From positions 181,754 to 245,753 of the forward strand of contig NZ_GG670121.1 of the NCBI RefSeq assembly GCF_000159355.1: a stretch of DNA of 64,000 nucleotides. Direction: 5' to 3'. The notes under the pieces are model-generated. The model saw only the letters and a program-made list of their open reading frames with translations, made no database searches and was not told the DNA's origin. Position numbers and translations under genes: made by a program. Position 1 is the first letter of the stretch; each line of letters starts with the position of its first letter. Of the stretch, positions 45,495 to 55,503 are shown one piece after another. Source of the stretch: Lactobacillus johnsonii ATCC 33200. GTDB taxonomy: Bacteria > Bacillota > Bacilli > Lactobacillales > Lactobacillaceae.

Positions 45495-46712
45495 TTATTC
45501 TTCCTTAGAAATCTTCTTTTGTAATTTAGCAAGCTTACTCTTGTATTGAGATGGCTTAATCTTGCCGTCGTATGCACCACTAATTAATGGAGCTGAGTCG
45601 TTCCAGAAGATTGACATTTGTGGCAATTTAGGTTGAAGAACTGAGTAGCCTGGTTGAGCCATTTGAATTACAGCCTTAGCAACTGGGTCGTTCTTAATCT
45701 CTGCAGTATTTTGAGCTGCCTTGTTTACAGGAATTTCACCAGCATTCTTGTGAACAATTAATTGATTTTCTTTGTTAGATAAGTATTTAGCCAAAATTGC
45801 TGCATTCTTATCATTAGAAGTATGTGAGTTAACAGCAAAACATTCAATACCTAAGAAAGCTTCCATTTGTGCAGTCTTACCGCCCACTTCAATGGTTGGA
45901 TATGGAGCAACTCCTAAGTTCTTACCTAAAATCTTCTTAATATTAGCTGCGTTCCATGGACCATCTAAGATAGCTTGGGCATTACCCTTCTTTAATTGGT
46001 TAAGTGCGTTTGAAGTTTGCATAACGCCTTTATTGTTCTTTTGTTCAGCGTACCACTTCATTGCATTTACACCATTTTGTGAATCCATAGTGGAGCCTTT
46101 TACATCTTCTCCGCTGTTACCAAATAACTTTGTACCTGCTGAGAACATTACTGGCCACATTACGTAAGCATTAGTGAAGTCAGTTGCAACTACACCTTTA
46201 GAAGTCATAGTCTTCCAAGATTTAACATCTTCTGGTGAAAGCTTAGACTTGTCATAGTAAACAGTTTGAGCTTGTTCAGAGTATGGATATGCGTAAAGCT
46301 TACCTTTCCATTCAACACCCTTGTATGCTTCTGGAACGGAATTCTTCTTAATTTCCTTAGTATCAGTTGGTGACAATGGGTTAATGTAACCTGAATCTGC
46401 CATTTGTCCTAATTGGTCATTTGGAACACCAAACACATCGGCAGCTTTTGAAGGATCTTTAGCAACATCAGTTTTAGCATTAGCTGAACCATTAGGGTTT
46501 TGAGTAACCTTAACTTTAATATTAGGGTGTTCTTTTTCAAAGTCCTTTACCACGCCCTTATACCAACTAACACGAGCAGTATCTACCCAAAGAGTTAATT
46601 GTTTGTTTGAGCTCTTTGATTCATTTGAATTAGAGTTGTTACTACAAGCTGTTAATGAAATAGCTGATAGAGCTACAACACTACCTAAAGCCAATTTTTT
46701 CCATAACTTCAT
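45495..46712 (-). CDS. malE: Maltose/maltodextrin-binding lipoprotein
   Basis: A 405-residue extracellular solute-binding protein. The signal peptide ends in the lipobox ISLTACS, so it is membrane-anchored. The body shows LTLWVDTARVSWYKGVVKDFEKEHPNIKVKV, ADVFGVPNDQLGQMADSGYINPLS and AILDGPWNAANIK, as in MalE/MdxE. The start is ATG 46712 after AGGAGG; the frame to 46766 runs through a leader hairpin. It lies 110 bases after malK, a gap rich in hairpins. Confidence 0.93.
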   Translation of the reverse strand: MKLWKKLALGSVVALSAISLTACSNNSNSNESKSSNKQLTLWVDTARVSWYKGVVKDFEKEHPNIKVKVTQNPNGSANAKTDVAKDPSKAADVFGVPNDQLGQMADSGYINPLSPTDTKEIKKNSVPEAYKGVEWKGKLYAYPYSEQAQTVYYDKSKLSPEDVKSWKTMTSKGVVATDFTNAYVMWPVMFSAGTKLFGNSGEDVKGSTMDSQNGVNAMKWYAEQKNNKGVMQTSNALNQLKKGNAQAILDGPWNAANIKKILGKNLGVAPYPTIEVGGKTAQMEAFLGIECFAVNSHTSNDKNAAILAKYLSNKENQLIVHKNAGEIPVNKAAQNTAEIKNDPVAKAVIQMAQPGYSVLQPKLPQMSIFWNDSAPLISGAYDGKIKPSQYKSKLAKLQKKISKEE

Positions 46713-46722
46713 GATATTTCCT

Positions 46723-46815
46723 CCTAGCCATGACTGGCTGAATACATTATTACAACCGTGAACCAAATTTCACACTCGTTGTAAACTTATTAATATTTTG
46801 CAGAAGCGTCCTCTC
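46723..46815 (-). promoter_or_regulatory. Hairpin-rich malK-malE intercistronic region
   Basis: Read on the minus strand there are three stems: TTGCAG/CTGCAA, TTACAAC/GTTGTAA (extended by GTGAA/TTCAC), and AGCCA/TGGCT directly before AGGAGG. They may mark an mRNA processing or stabilising segment raising malE expression. No clear promoter was recognised. Confidence 0.5.
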
Positions 46816-46822
46816 CTGCAAG

Positions 46823-47926
46823 TTAACGAATTGCATTCGTTGTATCTTTATCGAAGAAGTGGGCTTTATTCACATCAAACCCCATTCTTACTTTATCGCC
46901 TGGAGTATGGTAATCACGGGCATTTACAATGGCTACAAATTCTGTTCCATCTACTTTTTGATAAAGCTGAATAGTTGAACCAAGCAATTCTGAAACGACA
47001 ACAGTTGATTCAACAATTTGGTTAGGCCAAGTTTCAAGGAATGCTTCCTCTGAATGAATATCTTCTGGACGGATACCAAATACTAAATCTTTATCGTCAT
47101 ATCCCTTTTCTTTAAGCATCTTTGCTTTACCTTCAGGGATTTCGATATCTAGACCTTTTCCATCGCTAATTCGATTTCCTTTAAAGTGAACATTAAAGAA
47201 GTTCATTTGAGGAGATCCGATAAAACCAGCAACAAACATATTTACCGGTGTATTGTAAACCTCTAGAGGTGTACCAATTTGTTGAACTTTACCAACTGAC
47301 ATAACTACTACTCGATCGGCTAAAGTCATCGCTTCAGTTTGATCGTGAGTAACGTAAATCGTAGTAGTTCCCAAATTTTGATGTAACTTAGCAATTTCAG
47401 CACGCATTGTGACACGCAATTTTGCATCCAAGTTTGATAAAGGTTCATCCATTAAGAAAATTGGCGCATCCCGGACAATTGCTCGTCCTAAGGCAACACG
47501 CTGTCTTTGACCACCAGATAATTCAGCTGGTTTTTTATCAAGATATTCTGATAAACCTAAAATATCTGCTGCATGATTAACTCGCTTATCAATTTCATCT
47601 TTTTTATAATGACGAAGCTTTAATCCAAAGGCCATGTTGTCATAAATTGACATATGTGGGTACAAAGCATAGTTTTGGAAAACCATCGCAATGTCTCTAT
47701 CTTTAGGTGCAACATCATTCATTACCTTATGGTCAATCTCTAAAGTACCTTTAGAAATATCTTCTAGACCGGCAACCATTCTCAAAGTAGTTGATTTACC
47801 ACAACCAGATGGTCCAACAAAAACGATAAATTCCTTATCTTTAATATGTAAATCAAAGTCATTAACTGAATATTTATCATTTCCTTCGTACTTTTTATAG
47901 ATATGGTTTAAATCTACTTCAACCAT
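46823..47926 (-). CDS. malK: Sugar ABC transporter ATPase (MalK/MsmK type)
   Basis: A 367-residue ABC ATPase: Walker [10 protein letters not shown] (about residues 38-46), Q-loop, signature LSGGQRQR, Walker [15 protein letters not shown]-loop VTHDQ. A C-terminal OB-fold regulatory domain ([30 protein letters not shown]) completes it. It powers MalFG and may serve other sugar importers, as MsmK does in streptococci. It is the third gene from the mapA promoter. Confidence 0.93.
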   Translation of the reverse strand: MVEVDLNHIYKKYEGNDKYSVNDFDLHIKDKEFIVFVGPSGCGKSTTLRMVAGLEDISKGTLEIDHKVMNDVAPKDRDIAMVFQNYALYPHMSIYDNMAFGLKLRHYKKDEIDKRVNHAADILGLSEYLDKKPAELSGGQRQRVALGRAIVRDAPIFLMDEPLSNLDAKLRVTMRAEIAKLHQNLGTTTIYVTHDQTEAMTLADRVVVMSVGKVQQIGTPLEVYNTPVNMFVAGFIGSPQMNFFNVHFKGNRISDGKGLDIEIPEGKAKMLKEKGYDDKDLVFGIRPEDIHSEEAFLETWPNQIVESTVVVSELLGSTIQLYQKVDGTEFVAIVNARDYHTPGDKVRMGFDVNKAHFFDKDTTNAIR

Positions 47927-47946
47927 TCTCTTTCCCTACTTCCCTC

Positions 47947-48609
47947 TTATTTTTTATTAAAAACTGATTCAATTTCTGAAAGTTTCAATTCTTTAGTAGT
48001 TGGAACAATATAATCAGCCTCTTTCAAGACCTCTTTATTCCCAATTCCAACTGCAAATTGACCAGCACTTTTAATTGATTGAACACCGGCTTGAGCATCT
48101 TCAAAACTAATTACTTCGTCTGCATTCAAACCAGCTAATTCTTGTGCCTTTTCATAAATTTCTGGATCTGGTTTTCCGCGATGAAGCGTTGCTGGATCAA
48201 CAATGCCATCAAATTCATCCATAATTCCTAACTTTGTTAAAATCTTAGGTGCATTTTTTGAGGCAGAAGCAATAATCATTTTTAAGTTTTGCTTCTTTGC
48301 ATCACTAAGTAGTTCTGGAATACCTGGCAAAATATCTGCTGGCGTCATTTTTTCAACTTGTTCAACAAATTTAGTATTCTTTTCTGCTGCGAACTTTTCT
48401 TTTTCTGCTTCAGAATATTTATCTTCCTGATCGCCATATTTCAAAATTAGATTTAAAGAATCCATTCTTGAAATACCCCTTAAGCTATCAAGTTGATCAT
48501 CCGTTAAGTTAATCTCTAATTCCTTAGCTAAATTATTCCAAGCAGTTAAATGGTAGACAGCTGAATTTGTTAAAACTCCATCTAAGTCAAAAATTAGTCC
48601 TTTAAGCAT
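47947..48609 (-). CDS. pgmB: Beta-phosphoglucomutase
   Basis: A 220-residue HAD-superfamily enzyme converting beta-glucose-1-phosphate, the product of maltose phosphorylase, to glucose-6-phosphate. The catalytic Asp pair is in FDLDGVLTNSAVYH (residues 8 and 10). The cap domain has LRGISRMDSL, and the motif SFEDAQAGVQSIKSAG is intact. It overlaps the end of mapA by 16 bases, so the two are co-translated. Confidence 0.95.
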   Translation of the reverse strand: MLKGLIFDLDGVLTNSAVYHLTAWNNLAKELEINLTDDQLDSLRGISRMDSLNLILKYGDQEDKYSEAEKEKFAAEKNTKFVEQVEKMTPADILPGIPELLSDAKKQNLKMIIASASKNAPKILTKLGIMDEFDGIVDPATLHRGKPDPEIYEKAQELAGLNADEVISFEDAQAGVQSIKSAGQFAVGIGNKEVLKEADYIVPTTKELKLSEIESVFNKK

Positions 48610-50864
48610 TCGCTTTCACCTTCTTTAAGCATTACCTTCTTATCATTAACAAGAATTTCTAGATCTTTGCCTTCAAGTAAAGAGATCTTGGTTTCTTGAT
48701 GATCAACATAAACTTTAATTAAACGACCACGGTAGTTAATCTTAAAGCTATAGTGATCCCAGTTATCTGGAATAAATGGCTTAAATTTCAATTGGTCATG
48801 ATCGTATCTCATTCCAGCAAATCCCTGAACAATAGCTAACCATGATCCACTCATCGAAGTAATATGCAAACCATCAACTGTATCATTGTTGTAATTATCT
48901 AAATCAAGTCTTGCAGTTCTTTCATACAGTTCAACTGCCTTATCTTTTTTTCCTAATTCAGCAGCTAAAACTGAATGAATTGAAGGTGAAAGTGAACTTT
49001 CATGAACAGTTAAAGGTTCATAGAAATCAAAGTTCTTTTCTTTTTGATCCTTAGTATAGTTTTCTGGGAAGAAATAGATACCTTGCAAAACATCAGCTTG
49101 TTTAATAAATGGTGATCTTAAGATCTTATCCCAAGACCAATGTTGGTTAATAGGACGTTGATCTTCAATTTCACTAACGGGACGAATCTCTTTATCAAGA
49201 AAATCATCTTGTTGTAAGAAAATACCTAATTCCTTGTCTTCCGGTAGATAAATCTTATCAACAATGTCTTGCCACTTTTCTTTTTCTTCTTCAGTAACAT
49301 GAACTCGTTCTTGTGCCTCCTTAGTTGCAAGCGGCAAACGCTCTAGTGTATATTTCAGAAGCCATCTTGCCATAGTATTAGTAAACCAGTTATTATTTAC
49401 ATTATTTTCATATTCATTTGGCCCGGTAACACCATGCATTACATACTTGTTACGCCACTTAGACCAATGAACTCGAGCTGCCCAGAATCTTGCAGTTCCA
49501 ACTAAGACATCCATACCTTCATTCTTAACATAGCTATCATCGCCCGTATATTCGGTATACATAGCAATCGCATGTGGAATATCAGCATTTCTGTGAATTT
49601 CTTCAAAAGTAATTTCCCATTCGTTATGACATTCAATACCATTGAAAGTTACCATTGGGAACAAGGCACCTGGAAGGCCTTGTTCTTTAGCATTGTGATA
49701 TGCTCCTGGTAATTGATTATGACGATATTGAAGAAGGGCTTTAGTAACGCTTGGGTTAGTAATTCCTAAGTACATTGGAACGATGTAAGCCTCAGTATCC
49801 CAATAAGTAGCACCACCGTATTTTTCGCCAGTAAATCCCTTAGGACCAACGTTCAAGCGTTCATCTTCACCGTAGTATGTCATGAACAATTGAGCAATAT
49901 TAAATCTAATCCCCTGTTGTGCTGCTGCATCACCAGAAATTTCAACATCACTCATATCCCAACGTTTTTGCCATTCAGCAGTATGGTCAGCTAAGTTTTC
50001 TTCAAAGCTCTTTGATTGAAGCTTATTCATTAAATCTTCAGCAACACTTGCTTGATCTTTTTCTTCAACATCTCTACTTGTTATAACAATAACGTCTTTT
50101 TCAAGTTCGTAGCTTTGTCCTTCACTTAATTCTACTGAAAACTTTTCGCTTAACTTGGCTTCTTTAGTAGAAACTTCAGTTTGAATTAGTTCACCATTGT
50201 GGCGTAAAGATTCTTGAAGTAAAACTGTGAATTGAGGCACTTCATAAGGATTAGGCTTAGTTTTTACCTGGATAGTTTTTGTATCCTTATTCTCAACAAG
50301 TGGAATCCAGAAGCGTTCATCATAGTTACTGTCTTCGTTAACAACTGTTCCATCTAAAGTAGAATCAAAATCAATCTTAGCCTTTCCCTCAAGTACCGTA
50401 GCTTTTACCTTAATTAAGGCAGCTTCTTTTTGTACAATATGGAGAAAACGTTCAAATTCAAATTTAACTTTGACATCTTTACCTTCATAGATAAAACTTC
50501 TTGAAAGAAGTCCTTGATGCATATCAAGTGATAATTCAAAATCACTAAATTTCACTTTGGCTAAATCAATTTTTTCACCGTTGACGGTGATCCCAATTCC
50601 AATAAAACTTGGAGCATTTGGTGTCTTACCAAAGTACTTTGGGTATCCATTCTTCCACCAACCAACAACTGTCTTATCTGGGAACCACACACCTGCTAAA
50701 TATGTTCCTTGAAGTGTGTCGCCAGAGTAACCCTCCTCAAAGTTTCCTCTCATTCCCATATAATCGTTACCAATTGCAGTAATACTTTCTTGTAACCTTT
50801 TATCTTCCTTAGAAAATTCATGTGTCGTTACTTTCCAAGGATCAACTTCAAAAATTCTCTTCAT
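48594..50864 (-). CDS. mapA: Maltose phosphorylase, GH65
   Basis: A 756-residue enzyme that splits maltose with phosphate into glucose and beta-glucose-1-phosphate. GH65 blocks are clear: LAGVWFPDKTVVGWWKNGYPKYF, GEKYGGATYWDTEAYIVPMYLG, the general acid Glu in HGVTGPNEYENNVNNNWFTN (about residue 480), and LHITSMSGSWLAIVQGFAGMR. The first of three in-frame ATGs is too close to GGAG, so I use the third (50864). It is the first gene of the long mal transcript. Confidence 0.94.
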   Translation of the reverse strand: MKRIFEVDPWKVTTHEFSKEDKRLQESITAIGNDYMGMRGNFEEGYSGDTLQGTYLAGVWFPDKTVVGWWKNGYPKYFGKTPNAPSFIGIGITVNGEKIDLAKVKFSDFELSLDMHQGLLSRSFIYEGKDVKVKFEFERFLHIVQKEAALIKVKATVLEGKAKIDFDSTLDGTVVNEDSNYDERFWIPLVENKDTKTIQVKTKPNPYEVPQFTVLLQESLRHNGELIQTEVSTKEAKLSEKFSVELSEGQSYELEKDVIVITSRDVEEKDQASVAEDLMNKLQSKSFEENLADHTAEWQKRWDMSDVEISGDAAAQQGIRFNIAQLFMTYYGEDERLNVGPKGFTGEKYGGATYWDTEAYIVPMYLGITNPSVTKALLQYRHNQLPGAYHNAKEQGLPGALFPMVTFNGIECHNEWEITFEEIHRNADIPHAIAMYTEYTGDDSYVKNEGMDVLVGTARFWAARVHWSKWRNKYVMHGVTGPNEYENNVNNNWFTNTMARWLLKYTLERLPLATKEAQERVHVTEEEKEKWQDIVDKIYLPEDKELGIFLQQDDFLDKEIRPVSEIEDQRPINQHWSWDKILRSPFIKQADVLQGIYFFPENYTKDQKEKNFDFYEPLTVHESSLSPSIHSVLAAELGKKDKAVELYERTARLDLDNYNNDTVDGLHITSMSGSWLAIVQGFAGMRYDHDQLKFKPFIPDNWDHYSFKINYRGRLIKVYVDHQETKISLLEGKDLEILVNDKKVMLKEGESECLKD

Positions 50865-50909
50865 CATCATTCTCCATCACTTTCGTGAAGTCTTTTTATT
50901 TACAAATCT

Positions 50910-50963
50910 ATTATCTAATCATTGAAAGCGCTTAACAACGCTTATTTTAATGTTACCGATATC
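50910..50963 (-). promoter_or_regulatory. mapA promoter with CcpA-like and MalR-like boxes
   Basis: On the minus strand TTGTTA (50933-50938) and GATAAT (50910-50915) are 17 bases apart. A 15-base CcpA-like box (50923-50937) overlaps the -35 and spacer, suited to repression. Upstream lies TGTTACCGATATCAA (plus strand, 50951-50965), nearly the same as the box in front of the 54.4 kb gene, so it is the likely MalR site. Confidence 0.75.
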
Positions 50964-50973
50964 AAAAATTTAT

Positions 50974-51004
50974 AAGAAAAAAAGCAGCATCTCATTGCTG
51001 CTTT
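50974..51004 (-). terminator. Terminator of the neopullulanase transcript
   Basis: A 9-bp stem AAAGCAGCA/TGCTGCTTT (50981-50989 with 50996-51004) followed on the minus strand by seven Ts. Confidence 0.85.
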
Positions 51005-51018
51005 TTATTCTTCATATA

Positions 51019-52743
51019 TTAAGCTTTAACCTCAATCAAAAAGCCATCTGGCGCTAACACTCCCGCTTTATAATTCTGACTAAGAGCTGCTGTTTTATCA
51101 ATTTCCACATTATGTTTACTGGTATTATAGTAGGCCTTTATTGCTTCTTTGCCTGTTCGTTCAACTTTTAGAAGTCCTTTTTCTGTTACCGTTAACTTAA
51201 CAGTACCTTTATTTAAGGTATCACTATGATCTAGTCTGAATTTCACTAATTCATGAACTCTTTGCCATACCGGACCATTTATCTTACTCCAATCCATTGG
51301 TTTACGACAATCCGGATCATTATCACCGCTCATCCCCATCTCTGTTCCATAGTAAATACATGGCACTCCAGGTTGAACAAATTCATACGCAACTGCTTGC
51401 AAAGCTAAATCTTGATTGTCTTTTGCTAAAGTTAAAATTCTAGCCGTATCATGGGAATCAAGCATATTCATCATAGCCTGGTCAACCATATCTGGATACA
51501 TCATTAACTGATCAGTTAAGTGCTCACTAAGGTCTTTAGCATTCATTTTATGTTTAAAGAAGTGGTCTTCAATTTGTAAAGTATATGGATAATTCATTAC
51601 ACCTGTAAATTGATCTCCCTGAAGCCATGGACGAGCTGAATGCCATATTTCCCCAACAATATAAAAATCAGGCTTTATTTTAACTAATTCATCATGGAAT
51701 CTCTTCCAGAAATGGTGGTCAACTTCATTTGCAACATCTAGCCGCCAAGCATCAATATCAAAATATTTTACCCAGTAGGTCGCAATTTCTAATAAAAAGT
51801 CCTGTACTTCTGGGTTAGCCGTATTTAATTTAGGCATATGTTTTTCGAAGGCAAAAGTTTCATATGGTGGATTTTTTTCACCTTTACTTGGGTCCCGATA
51901 TGGTTCAACAGGATATGAATTAATGTGGAACCAATCTTTAAAGCGTGATTTTTCGCCATTTTTAACTACATCTTGCCACTGCATTGATTGATCACCTAAG
52001 TGATTAAATACAGCATCAAGCATCACTTTCATCCCACGCTTATGTGCTTCATTAACTACTTTTGCAAATAAATCCTTGTCTCCAAAAGCTGGATCTACTT
52101 GTAAATAATCAATTGTGTCATATTTATGATTAGAACTTGCCTTAAAAATTGGGCAGAAATATAATCCCGTAACCCCTAATTTCTGTAGATCATCTAGATG
52201 ATCTAAAACTCCCTGTAAGTCTCCACCATAAAAATCTTCTCTGCCTGGATGATCTTCTGGATTCCATTCTTTAACATTTGCTGGGTCATTACTTTTATCG
52301 CCATTAGCAAAACGCTCCGGAAAAATTTGATACCAAACAATGTCTTTAAGCCATTTTGGAGTCTTGATGCGATCAATATCATGGAAGTACGGAACTTTAA
52401 AATACATTCCATCTTCTCTTAACTTTTTATCGCTAAATTTTTCAATACTACGATCACCGAAGAGCACATGACTTCCATCTTTGCCAATCACTTCAAAAGT
52501 ATATTTAATTCGGTGATATGGAGCAGTTAAGGTTGCTCCCCAGTAATCATTAACTTGACCACTACCTATTTTCTCCATTTCAAGTTCTTTAGCTTGTTTT
52601 GGTGGGAGATAGTTATCCGTGTAATGAACAATTACTTTTTCCACATCATCTTTTGCTGTATAAAGTCTAATTTTAACGTGTGAATGATCAATAACAAAAC
52701 AATCTTCACTTTCAGTTCTATGTTTTAAAGCTGCAAGTTGCAT
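51019..52743 (-). CDS. Neopullulanase/maltogenic amylase-like GH13 enzyme
   Basis: A 574-residue GH13 subfamily 20-type enzyme. An N-terminal beta domain (residues about 1-125, CBM34-like) precedes the barrel. Catalytic residues are Asp in AWRLDVANEVDHHFW, Glu in IVGEIWHSARPW and Asp in MLDSHDTAR. The YQIFPERFANGD start of the barrel is diagnostic. No signal peptide is present, so it trims imported maltodextrins or cyclodextrins in the cytoplasm. It lies 19 bases after the GH13 gene upstream. Confidence 0.92.
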   Translation of the reverse strand: MQLAALKHRTESEDCFVIDHSHVKIRLYTAKDDVEKVIVHYTDNYLPPKQAKELEMEKIGSGQVNDYWGATLTAPYHRIKYTFEVIGKDGSHVLFGDRSIEKFSDKKLREDGMYFKVPYFHDIDRIKTPKWLKDIVWYQIFPERFANGDKSNDPANVKEWNPEDHPGREDFYGGDLQGVLDHLDDLQKLGVTGLYFCPIFKASSNHKYDTIDYLQVDPAFGDKDLFAKVVNEAHKRGMKVMLDAVFNHLGDQSMQWQDVVKNGEKSRFKDWFHINSYPVEPYRDPSKGEKNPPYETFAFEKHMPKLNTANPEVQDFLLEIATYWVKYFDIDAWRLDVANEVDHHFWKRFHDELVKIKPDFYIVGEIWHSARPWLQGDQFTGVMNYPYTLQIEDHFFKHKMNAKDLSEHLTDQLMMYPDMVDQAMMNMLDSHDTARILTLAKDNQDLALQAVAYEFVQPGVPCIYYGTEMGMSGDNDPDCRKPMDWSKINGPVWQRVHELVKFRLDHSDTLNKGTVKLTVTEKGLLKVERTGKEAIKAYYNTSKHNVEIDKTAALSQNYKAGVLAPDGFLIEVKA

Positions 52744-52762
52744 ATTTTATCCCTCAATCTTT

Positions 52763-54418
52763 TTAATTTTCTAATACTACTCCGGCATATGGTTCTAATC
52801 GTAATTTTCCTGCCATTAAATCATATTTGCCAGCCGATAACCTTTCGCTACTAAATTCTTTTCCTACTTCAATTTCAATCGGTTCTTGACTCAAAGAAAC
52901 AGCAATAAGAGCTTTTTTGTCTTTTAAATTACGCTCATAGACGTAGCTTCCATCTGACGTTGACCATAAATAATAATTACCATCTTGAAATAGTTGTTCT
53001 TTTTTCAAGCTAATAAGCTTTTTGTAAAAGTTAAACATACTACTATCATCTGCTATTTCATCAGCTGCATTTATCTCATCAAGCTTTTTACCCTTAATCC
53101 AAGGTTCTTTATCTGTAAAGCCATTATTTCTTTCGTTATCCCATGGCATTGGACCTCGAGCAGGAAGTTTATGGGTTTTACTTGCCATTAACAATGCTTC
53201 TTTTGAAGTTACGCCTGCTTTTTCTGCACTCTTTACAAACTCTTTTACGGTATCATCTTGAAAATCATTTACATTTTCAAACTGTAAATTTCTCATTCCT
53301 AACTCTTCACCATAATAAATGATTGGAATACCACATTGTAAGTACATCAACATAGCCAAACTTCTTGCTTGAGTATCATTTTTAGCAATCCTGGTTGCAA
53401 GCCTTGCCATATCATGATTATTCCAATAAAGAGTAGGCTTAGAAATTCCACTTAAAGTCTGTTGCCAAATAGTCTGATTTTGTTTAAATTTAACCCAATC
53501 TAACGGCTTAGGTTGATAATTACTCAAAAAGCTAGGATCGATTTTGCTCTGATCTTCAGTAAAATATCTAAAAGTAATTACGCTATCCATTAAATGATTA
53601 TGCTTATTTGTATAATCCACAGCCAAATTCACATTTGCACTTGCTGCTTCCCCTAAAAGTAATGCATCAGGATAATCCTGTTTTATTTCTTCACAAAATG
53701 GCCGCATCCATTTTTGAACTTGCGGTAAATTAGCAAAAAATGGTTCTGCAATTACTGGCTCTTCATCTTTACTATTAACCGGAAAATTCTGTCTTAGATC
53801 GGCTTTTGCAATATGAATAAAGGCATCCAGTCTTAATCCATCAATGCCCTTTTCCAACCAATATTTTGCAATCTCGGTCATTGCATGTCTAACTTCGGAA
53901 TTCTTCCAATTCAAATCAGGCATTCTTTTATCAAAAAGATGGAAATAAAATTGTCCAGTTCCTGCAGGATCCTTTTCCCAAACACTTCCTCCGAAAAAAC
54001 TTCCCCAATTATTTGGACGCTGATTGTTTTCTCCAGCAAAAATATAATAGTCACGATATATACTTTCTGGATTTTTTATAGCATCTTGAAACCAGGGATG
54101 CTGATCAGAAGTATGGTTCAATACAAAGTCCATAATTACATGAATACCAGCCTCATGCATCTCTTTAATTAAGTTTTCCATATCCTCCATTGTTCCCATC
54201 TTTGGATCAATAGCAAAATAATTTGATACATCATAGCCATTATCCACTTGTGGAGAAACAAAAATTGGATTTAGCCAAACAGCATTGATTCCTAATTCCT
54301 TTAAATACGGTATTCTCTTTCTTATTCCATTTAAGTCACCAATACCGTCATTATTAGAATCTTGAAAAGACTTAGGATATATTTGATAAATAATTGCTTG
54401 ATCATACCAATGTCTCAT
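52763..54418 (-). CDS. GH13 alpha-glucosidase (oligo-1,6-glucosidase type)
   Basis: A 551-residue GH13 enzyme related to MalL: IIYQIYPKSFQDSNNDGIGDLNGI, the nucleophile Asp in DGLRLDAFIHIAK, the acid/base Glu in LLGEAASANVN, and WNNHDMARL. It is paralogous to the 41.5 kb glucosidase but differs around the active site, so specificities may differ. The start is ATG 54418 after GGAGG at 9 bases; the preceding ATG abuts the ribosome site. It heads a two-gene transcript with neopullulanase. Confidence 0.9.
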   Translation of the reverse strand: MRHWYDQAIIYQIYPKSFQDSNNDGIGDLNGIRKRIPYLKELGINAVWLNPIFVSPQVDNGYDVSNYFAIDPKMGTMEDMENLIKEMHEAGIHVIMDFVLNHTSDQHPWFQDAIKNPESIYRDYYIFAGENNQRPNNWGSFFGGSVWEKDPAGTGQFYFHLFDKRMPDLNWKNSEVRHAMTEIAKYWLEKGIDGLRLDAFIHIAKADLRQNFPVNSKDEEPVIAEPFFANLPQVQKWMRPFCEEIKQDYPDALLLGEAASANVNLAVDYTNKHNHLMDSVITFRYFTEDQSKIDPSFLSNYQPKPLDWVKFKQNQTIWQQTLSGISKPTLYWNNHDMARLATRIAKNDTQARSLAMLMYLQCGIPIIYYGEELGMRNLQFENVNDFQDDTVKEFVKSAEKAGVTSKEALLMASKTHKLPARGPMPWDNERNNGFTDKEPWIKGKKLDEINAADEIADDSSMFNFYKKLISLKKEQLFQDGNYYLWSTSDGSYVYERNLKDKKALIAVSLSQEPIEIEVGKEFSSERLSAGKYDLMAGKLRLEPYAGVVLEN

Positions 54419-54456
54419 AATACACATCCTCCATGAATTTTATTTTAAGCAATTAT

Positions 54457-54497
54457 TATAAGCGCTTACAATATATTTTATATGTTACCGGTATCAA
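54457..54497 (-). promoter_or_regulatory. CcpA-like and MalR-like boxes before the two-gene glucosidase operon
   Basis: A near-palindromic TATAAGCGCTTACA (54457-54470) resembles a catabolite-responsive element and contains TATAAT on the minus strand as a possible -10. Fifteen bases away TGTTACCGGTATCAA (54483-54497) matches the mapA box in all but one base. The same spacing order occurs at mapA. Confidence 0.7.
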
Positions 54498-54500
54498 AAA

Positions 54501-54524
54501 AGGAAGCTGTCTAAACAGCTTCCT
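54501..54524 (-). terminator. Terminator of malR
   Basis: AGGAAGCTGT and its exact partner around a 4-base loop with a T-run on the minus strand; it overlaps the malR stop codon. Confidence 0.85.
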
Positions 54525-55467
54525 AATTTCTTGTAGATTCACTTTTTATTAGTTCTGGTTCAATCAAGACTTCACCCTGCTGAGCTCCATCTTGTTTAAT
54601 TTTTTGCAGAATCATCCCAGCTAAGAGCTCACCAAGCTTAAATAAATTTTGCTTAACAGTAGTGAGTTTTGGATTTGAGACTTGATCTAAAAAAACTCCG
54701 TCAAAACCAATCACACCAAAATCCCGAGGAATGTTTCCATTCTTTCTTTGTATAGCTCGTACTACCCCCACTGCAATTCGATCACTAGCACAAATAAAGC
54801 ATGTATTCGTTGCGAATTTTCTCCAATTATCAATAATTAATTTTTCAGACAGCCTACTATGGTTTTGGATTCGAAAAATTTTTGGAATCATATTATGTTT
54901 CTGAAGTGTGTTGATATAGCCGGCTTCTCTTGAATATTCAAAAGGCTCTTTTTCATCAATTCCAATGAAAACAATTGATTGATAATTTTTATTAAGTGCA
55001 TACTGTGTAGCCAACTGTTCACCTAATTTGTTATCTGTATCAATAAAATCATAGCCATAACGATTTTCTCCAAATAAAACAAAAGGTTTATCTAATTGAT
55101 CTAACCATTCTGCATCCGTTGCTCGCCCACCAGTTATAATGTAGCCGTCTCCTTCGCCAACATCCCTGTCTGTGGCTAATTGAATTGCGTAGTGTTTTTT
55201 GCTTAATCCTTTAGCAATCCCAAAAAGTAGATTCATATAGTATGGCTCGGTTGTATCAATATCTTCTAAAATTACCAATTTAACCACATTAGTCCGATTA
55301 TGAGCTAAAGCACTCGCAATTGAATTGGGATGATAATTCAATTGCTCCATTGCTTTTTCCACAATTTTTCTTAATTCTGGCGTCACCTGTTGCGGATGAT
55401 TAATAACCCGCGATACTGTCATCTTAGATACACTAGCTTTTTTTGCTACATCATATAAAGTAGTCAT
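54523..55467 (-). CDS. malR: LacI-family maltose regulator
   Basis: A 314-residue LacI/GalR regulator. The helix-turn-helix is TLYDVAKKASVSKMTVSRVINHP (residues 3-25), with hinge VEKAMEQLNYHPNSIASALAHNRT. The sugar-binding domain (IVFIGIDEKEPFEYSREAGY, CFICASDRIAVGVVRAIQ, RDFGVIGFDGVFLDQVSNPKLTTV) is complete. It should act on the CGGTA-type boxes in front of mapA and the glucosidase operon, in response to maltose or a phosphorylated derivative. Its own promoter carries similar boxes. Confidence 0.93.
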   Translation of the reverse strand: MTTLYDVAKKASVSKMTVSRVINHPQQVTPELRKIVEKAMEQLNYHPNSIASALAHNRTNVVKLVILEDIDTTEPYYMNLLFGIAKGLSKKHYAIQLATDRDVGEGDGYIITGGRATDAEWLDQLDKPFVLFGENRYGYDFIDTDNKLGEQLATQYALNKNYQSIVFIGIDEKEPFEYSREAGYINTLQKHNMIPKIFRIQNHSRLSEKLIIDNWRKFATNTCFICASDRIAVGVVRAIQRKNGNIPRDFGVIGFDGVFLDQVSNPKLTTVKQNLFKLGELLAGMILQKIKQDGAQQGEVLIEPELIKSESTRN

Positions 55468-55503
55468 ATTCCCATAGTTCCTTCTTCAAAACTGTATAGT
55501 TTA

